A DNA stretch of 64,000 bases, from the NCBI RefSeq assembly GCF_014196915.1, contig NZ_JACIEP010000018.1, forward strand, positions 1 to 64,000. Reading direction: 5' to 3'. Numbering within the stretch: the first letter of the stretch is position 1; each line of letters starts with the position of its first letter. This DNA is from Dysgonomonas hofstadii. Its GTDB lineage: Bacteria; Bacteroidota; Bacteroidia; Bacteroidales; Dysgonomonadaceae. The notes under the pieces were generated by a model. That model was not told the DNA's origin. It did no database searches and saw nothing but the letters and a program-made list of their open reading frames with translations. The position numbers and the translations under genes are program-made. Positions 59,738 to 64,000 of this stretch are shown here, piece after piece.

Positions 59738-61966
59738 ATGAGTAGACCAATAATTATAATAATACAATCGTTTGTTATTTTCTTATTATTTCATTTCTGC
59801 GGAGTTATAAATGCAAACTCCATGAATACAGAAAAACTGATTAATCTGCAGACTAAAGACCTGTCGATGGTAATGACAATAGGTAAAGACAGCGTTGTCT
59901 ACTTCCAGTATTTTGGAGAGAGAATAGATGATGCCTCGCCTTTTTTGAATAAACAAACTTACCGCAGGTGGGACTATGGAACCGACCCGCAAGCTTATCT
60001 GGCTTCGGGTGGACAAAACTACAGGGAGCCAGCCTTGCGGGTAACGCATTCCGATGGTGATTTGAATACAGAGTTGTTTTATACCGGTCATAAGCAGACC
60101 AAGTTAGCTGACGGAAATATTATACAAACCACTATAACCATGCATGATAAGAAACTGCCGCTTATAGTCGAACTTGTCGTAACGGCTTATCAACGCGAGA
60201 ATGTATTCTCCCAAAAAATCAATATTAAAAACAATGAGAAAAAGGATGTGATTTTACATAATTTCTATTCCTCTTACCTGCCTGTGCGGGCTAAAAAATA
60301 CTATCTCAATTCTTTTTATGGAGAATGGGCGCAGGAGATGTCCATGGAAGAATCATTATTAAATCATGGGATAAAAACAATTGAGAACAAAATGGGTATA
60401 CGCACTTCTCACACCGAGAATCCATCTTTCGTCCTGGCTTTAGATACACCATTGAACGAGAATGTAGGGAATGTTATCGGAGGAGCGTTAGCATGGTCGG
60501 GCAATTATAAGTTGAATTTTCAGGTAGATGAATTTGATATTCTTTCTATTACAGCCGGAATGAATCCTTATGCGTCGGAGTATACACTTGCGCCGGACGA
60601 GACTTTCCATACTCCCGAAATGATCTATACTTACAGTACATCCGGAGCCGGGGGAGTTACCCGTAATCTGCACGACTTGGCGCGTAATTATGGCGTATAT
60701 GATGCTAAGACCATTCGCCCGACATTGCTTAACAGCTGGGAAGGGGCTTATTTTAAATTTGATGAGAAGACCATTACGGATATGATAGATGATGCCGCCG
60801 GTATGGGACTGGAAATGTTTGTCCTCGATGACGGCTGGTTCGGAAACAAATATCCACGCCGCAATAGCAGTCAGGGACTTGGCGACTGGCAGGTGACAAA
60901 AGAGAAGTTGCCTAATGGTATAGCTCATCTTGCCGATTACGCAGTGAATAAGGGGCTGAAGTTTGGTATCTGGATAGAACCCGAGATGGTAAATCCGAAG
61001 AGTGAATTGGCAGAGAAGCATCCCGACTGGGTTGTAAAAGTTAAAGGCCGGGCAGTACCTACTACCCGTAACCAATGGCTGTTAGACCTTACTAATCCGG
61101 AAGTTCAGGATTTTGTGTTCAGCGTGTTCGATGATGTGATGAAACAATCAAACAATATCTCGTATATCAAATGGGATGCTAACAGGCATGTGGAATCGGT
61201 AGGTTCGATGTATCTTCCTGCTGACGGGCAGTCACATTTCTGGATCAAATACATACAGGGCTTATACAGCGTATATGAACGGATCAGGGCTAAGTATCCG
61301 CATGTTATTATCCAGGCTTGTTCTTCGGGAGGAGGGCGTGTCGATTACGGCGCACTGAAATACCATCAGGAAATATGGACAAGTGACAACACCGGACCAC
61401 GAAGCCGTATGTTTATCCAGTACGGGACAAATATGATTTACCCGGCACTGGTAACCGGGTCGCATGTGTCATCTTCACCAAACCATCAGACCGGGAATGT
61501 AACGCCGATCAAATTCAGGTTTGATATGGCTATGAGTGGACGTTTGGGCATGGAACTACAACCAAAAGATCTGTCAGCTAAAGAAAAGGAATTTGCTAGA
61601 GTTGCCATCGAAAACTATAAAAAGATCAGAGACATTGTTATGCAAGGTGATTTGTACCGCATCATATCACCATACGAAGATAAAGGATTATATGTAATCA
61701 TGTATGTGAGCAAAGATAAGAAGCGGGCTGTTGTTTTCGATTACTGTTTCGAATTTCAGGGAAGAGCAAATAACTCTCAGCAAATTAAGCTCAATGGCCT
61801 CGATCCCGGTAAAAAATATAAGATAACAGAATTGAATGTCGAAAAATCTAATTTCTGGGGGAATGGGAAAATTTTATCCGGACAATATCTTATTAATGAG
61901 GGCATTAATCCTAAATTGGAGAAAATGTATGAGAGTGCTGTTTTTTATATCGAAAATGTAGACTAG
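59738..61966 (+). CDS. alpha-galactosidase, GH36
   Basis: A 742-residue exported glycoside hydrolase of normal GH36 length. The signal peptide (1-26, ending VINAN) precedes the N-terminal beta-supersandwich (about 35-320). The TIM barrel follows, with the catalytic nucleophile D480 in YIKWDANRH and acid/base D550 in IWTSDNTGPRSR. Other signatures are LLNSWEGAYFKFDE, VLDDGWFGNKYPRR, GIWIEPEMVNPKSELAEKHPDW (given as IWIEPEMVNPKSEL) and CSSGGGRVDYGALKY. The C-terminal beta domain ends the chain. It removes terminal alpha-galactose, so raffinose-type sugars, galactomannan or alpha-galactosylated host glycans are candidates. Confidence 0.95.
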   Translation: MSRPIIIIIQSFVIFLLFHFCGVINANSMNTEKLINLQTKDLSMVMTIGKDSVVYFQYFGERIDDASPFLNKQTYRRWDYGTDPQAYLASGGQNYREPALRVTHSDGDLNTELFYTGHKQTKLADGNIIQTTITMHDKKLPLIVELVVTAYQRENVFSQKINIKNNEKKDVILHNFYSSYLPVRAKKYYLNSFYGEWAQEMSMEESLLNHGIKTIENKMGIRTSHTENPSFVLALDTPLNENVGNVIGGALAWSGNYKLNFQVDEFDILSITAGMNPYASEYTLAPDETFHTPEMIYTYSTSGAGGVTRNLHDLARNYGVYDAKTIRPTLLNSWEGAYFKFDEKTITDMIDDAAGMGLEMFVLDDGWFGNKYPRRNSSQGLGDWQVTKEKLPNGIAHLADYAVNKGLKFGIWIEPEMVNPKSELAEKHPDWVVKVKGRAVPTTRNQWLLDLTNPEVQDFVFSVFDDVMKQSNNISYIKWDANRHVESVGSMYLPADGQSHFWIKYIQGLYSVYERIRAKYPHVIIQACSSGGGRVDYGALKYHQEIWTSDNTGPRSRMFIQYGTNMIYPALVTGSHVSSSPNHQTGNVTPIKFRFDMAMSGRLGMELQPKDLSAKEKEFARVAIENYKKIRDIVMQGDLYRIISPYEDKGLYVIMYVSKDKKRAVVFDYCFEFQGRANNSQQIKLNGLDPGKKYKITELNVEKSNFWGNGKILSGQYLINEGINPKLEKMYESAVFYIENVD

Positions 61967-62000
61967 GCTTGGTACACTTTCTGAAATTTTTAAATATAGA

Positions 62001-62037
62001 AAAACGGGGTTGTCCAATTGTGCAGCCCCGTTTTTTT
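62001..62037. terminator. bidirectional terminator between the alpha-galactosidase gene and obgE
   Basis: AAACGGGG (62002-62009) pairs with CCCCGTTT (62026-62033). A runs on the left and T runs on the right serve both convergent transcripts. Confidence 0.85.
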
Positions 62038-62073
62038 ATAATCGTTTTTCCGGCTTCTGTCGCCCCGGTAAAA

Positions 62074-63255
62074 TTAATCCTCTTTATCATCGAATTCTTC
62101 GCCCTCTTCGTAATAGAATTCGGGATCGAAATCATCTTCTTCGTCTTCCCATTCTTCTTCTATATCGTCATCTTCCAGAATATCCTCATCATCGTTTTCT
62201 TCAAAGCCCAGCTTCTTCAGGTCGAGATTACGATGGCTTATTTCGAATGATTTTTGATACTCTCCATCGGCATTCAGTTCTTTCCATAACAGGTCTTTCA
62301 GTTGTGTTATATTATAACCTGTAACAGAAGATATAAAGATATGTGGTATGTCAGGTAAATCTTCACTCAGTGCTTCCATGAGTTCTTCATCCAGCATATC
62401 CGATTTGGAAATGGCCAATACCCTGCGTTTGTCCAGTAGCTCGGGATTATATTGAGCCAGTTCATTTAATAATATCCTGTACTCTTTATGAATGTCATCG
62501 GCGTCAGCAGGAACCATAAACAGTAAAAGTGAATTACGTTCGATATGACGAAGAAAACGCAATCCCAGTCCTTTACCATCACTCGCGCCCTCAATAATAC
62601 CCGGAATATCGGCCATGACGAATGATTTGAAATCGCGATAACCGACAATGCCGATCTTCGGTTCGAGTGTGGTGAACGGATAGTTGGCGATTTTCGGTTT
62701 TGCAGCAGATACTACTGATAGCAATGTTGATTTTCCTGCGTTAGGAAAACCTACCAGACCGACATCTGCCAATACTTTCAGCTCCAGGATAACTCTCCGT
62801 TCCTCATAAGGTTCACCCGGTTGGGCATAGCGTGGAGCCTGGTTAGTCGGCGTTTTGAAGTGATTATTGCCACGTCCGCCACGTCCGCCTTTTAGCAGTA
62901 TAACTTCTTGCCCGTCTTCGGTCACATCGCAGAGGTACTCTCCGGTTTCGGCATCATAAGCGACTGTCCCGCATGGAACTTCGATGATCTTGGAATCTCC
63001 GCTCTTTCCTGAGCTCAAGCGCCCCGAACCGCTTTCTCCATGTCCGGCGAGTATGTGTCTTTGGAACTTGAGGTGGAGCAATGTCCACATGTTGCGGTTG
63101 GCACGCAGGATAATATCTCCTCCGTTACCTCCGTCTCCCCCATCGGGACCTCCTCTCGGAATATATTTTTCGCGACGGAAGTGTGTAGATCCCCGTCCTC
63201 CTTTACCCGACCGGCAATAGATTTTGACGTAGTCTATAAAATTTGATTCAGCCAT
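62074..63255 (-). CDS. obgE: GTPase ObgE/CgtA with acidic tail
   Basis: A 393-residue ribosome-assembly GTPase. The glycine-rich Obg fold (about 1-160: [35 protein letters not shown]) precedes the G domain: P-loop [10 protein letters not shown], switch [13 protein letters not shown]3 [17 protein letters not shown]4 ISKSDML and G5 SSVTGYN. The last 45 residues are almost all Asp/Glu with some Tyr/Phe ([28 protein letters not shown]). Such acidic tails occur in Bacteroidota Obg proteins. It acts in 50S assembly and stress response. It lies downstream of adk across a hairpin region. Confidence 0.96.
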   Translation of the reverse strand: MAESNFIDYVKIYCRSGKGGRGSTHFRREKYIPRGGPDGGDGGNGGDIILRANRNMWTLLHLKFQRHILAGHGESGSGRLSSGKSGDSKIIEVPCGTVAYDAETGEYLCDVTEDGQEVILLKGGRGGRGNNHFKTPTNQAPRYAQPGEPYEERRVILELKVLADVGLVGFPNAGKSTLLSVVSAAKPKIANYPFTTLEPKIGIVGYRDFKSFVMADIPGIIEGASDGKGLGLRFLRHIERNSLLLFMVPADADDIHKEYRILLNELAQYNPELLDKRRVLAISKSDMLDEELMEALSEDLPDIPHIFISSVTGYNITQLKDLLWKELNADGEYQKSFEISHRNLDLKKLGFEENDDEDILEDDDIEEEWEDEEDDFDPEFYYEEGEEFDDKED

Positions 63256-63279
63256 AATTTATATATTTCAAAATTTCAG

Positions 63280-63376
63280 GATTTCAGGTTTCAAGATTTT
63301 GCATATATACAGATCTATTCTGAGTTTATATTCAATATCCTATTCTATAAATATTGAAATCTTGGAACCTGAAATC
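63280..63376. repeat. imperfect 20-bp inverted repeat upstream of obgE
   Basis: GATTTCAGGTTTCAAGATTT (63280-63299) is inverted at 63357-63376 with a single mismatch, across 57 nt. Related TTTCAAAATTTCAG and TTGAAATATA words flank both arms, so the full structure is longer. It fills much of the adk-obgE gap. Confidence 0.65.
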
Positions 63377-63400
63377 TTGAAATATAATTTAGATAACAAA

Positions 63401-63435
63401 GGAAGTTATAAGCCGGTTCACGACCTATAACTTCC
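63401..63435 (-). terminator. probable adk terminator
   Basis: A perfect 10-bp stem (GGAAGTTATA, 63401-63410, with 63426-63435) and 15-nt loop. On the minus strand it is followed by TTTGTTAT. It lies 20 nt past the adk stop. The T tract is weak. Confidence 0.65.
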
Positions 63436-63455
63436 CCGATATATTGTTTTAAGTA

Positions 63456-64000
63456 TTATTTTACCTTGTCTACAGCTTCGGCGATCTTTTCAAAGATTTC
63501 GTCTACCGTACCTATTCCTTTGATGGAAGTCAGTTTACCTGTATTCTGATAATGTTCTTTAAGCGGAGAAGTCTGGTTTTTATACACATCGAGGCGTGAT
63601 TTTATTGTTTCCAGATTATCGTCCGAGCGTCCCGACTGTTGTCCTCTCTTTATCAGGCGGTCTATCAGCTCCGGTTCTTCTACTTCAAGGCTTACAACAA
63701 TAGAAACTTCCTGACCTCTTTCTGCCAATATCTTTTCAAGAGCATCACTTTGAGCAATTGTGCGGGGAAAACCATCGAAAATTACGCCTGCGCAATCCTT
63801 TTTGCTATCGAGTACATTGGCTAGCATGCCGATCACTACGTCATCCGGCACTAACTGGCCTTTCGAAATATAATCTTCCGCCAGTTTACCCAGTTCTGTA
63901 CCGTTTTTCATTTCTGCGCGCAGAACATCACCGGTCGATATATGTGCAAGGTTATATTTCTTTATAAGATTTTCGCTCTGAGTTCCTTTTCCTGAGCCCG
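63456..64000 (-). CDS. adk: adenylate kinase, 5' end beyond the window
   Basis: The frame is open to the right edge (about 181 codons present) and lacks its first few codons. The P-loop GSGKGTQ is at the very edge, followed by YNLAHISTGDVLRAEMKNG (AMP site), GVIFDGFPRTIAQSDALE, and the short lid RLIKRGQQSGRSDDNLETIKSRL, given as RLIKRGQQSGRSDDN. The C-terminus IAEAVDKVK is normal. It equilibrates ATP + AMP with 2 ADP. The short lid without zinc cysteines is the usual Bacteroidota form. The internal ATG at 63911 is not the start, because the homologous sequence continues upstream of it. Confidence 0.96.
   Translation of the reverse strand, partial: GSGKGTQSENLIKKYNLAHISTGDVLRAEMKNGTELGKLAEDYISKGQLVPDDVVIGMLANVLDSKKDCAGVIFDGFPRTIAQSDALEKILAERGQEVSIVVSLEVEEPELIDRLIKRGQQSGRSDDNLETIKSRLDVYKNQTSPLKEHYQNTGKLTSIKGIGTVDEIFEKIAEAVDKVK

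Overview
The window comes from a member of the Bacteroidota, most likely order Bacteroidales. The evidence is a SusC/SusD pair with an ECF sigma/FecR switch, a fused LpxC-FabZ enzyme, a type IX secretion sorting domain, a DUF4251 lipoprotein, and many upstream boxes of the form TAnnTTTG (the Bacteroidota -7 element) in place of a TATAAT box. The base composition is AT-rich and Shine-Dalgarno sequences are mostly absent. A Dysgonomonas-like genome would fit, but this is a guess from gene content and no marker in the window proves it.

Layout. 1-90: the 3' end of a 5S rRNA gene and its terminator, so a ribosomal operon lies to the left. 0.1-7.6 kb (minus strand): an outer-membrane barrel plus a secreted T9SS metalloprotease; an OPT oligopeptide transporter; then an operon of tcdA, a DUF4184 membrane protein and a small membrane protein. 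7.7-16.7 kb (plus): purD and a membrane protein, a DUF4251 lipoprotein, the lipid A operon lpxD-lpxC/fabZ-lpxA, typA/bipA, and a lipoprotein with a structured leader. 16.7-23.8 kb (minus): a GltD-like oxidoreductase; a non-coding region with a MITE-like insertion; DUF4269 and alpha/beta hydrolase genes; and a cluster of nucleoside phosphorylase, SanA-like protein, porin and unknown protein. 24-27.5 kb (plus): a sugar isomerase-like TIM barrel, rlmH, and a large beta-helical carbohydrate-binding lipoprotein with a striking upstream regulatory region.

27.5-34.2 kb (minus): an operon for 2-oxoacid fermentation of aromatic amino acids: omega-amidase-like enzyme, iorA, iorB, an unknown protein, an aminotransferase, a phenylacetate-CoA ligase and a tandem-ACT protein. 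The expected flow is amino acid to arylpyruvate (aminotransferase), to aryl-acetyl-CoA (IorAB), with PaaK interconverting acid and CoA ester. 34.4-36.6 kb (minus): fabG with its own TetR regulator, a solitary phage-type HTH protein and a tiny membrane protein. 36.8-43.5 kb (plus): pyrG, yidC, a YdeI-like protein, a GT14-type glycosyltransferase and a sulfatase. 43.5-50.5 kb: folK and kdsB diverge, then an unknown exported protein, then a TetR regulator with a giant double-ATPase acyl-CoA dehydratase activase.

50.5-62 kb (plus): tRNA-Gln(TTG), then a polysaccharide utilisation locus: ECF sigma, FecR anti-sigma, SusC with STN domain, SusD, a surface glycan-binding protein with a discoidin domain, and a GH36 alpha-galactosidase. 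The likely substrate is an alpha-galactoside. 62-64 kb (minus): obgE and the 3' part of adk, which runs off the right edge.

The least ordinary items are a 268-bp MITE-like palindrome with 21-bp terminal inverted repeats and an 8-bp target duplication; three operator-like palindromes on the activase-linked TetR promoter; a 21-bp-period direct repeat just upstream of the beta-helix gene promoter; a leader stem that buries a start codon; and an unknown gene translationally coupled inside the ior operon. I found no transposase, integrase, CRISPR array, or clear defence or secondary-metabolite system.
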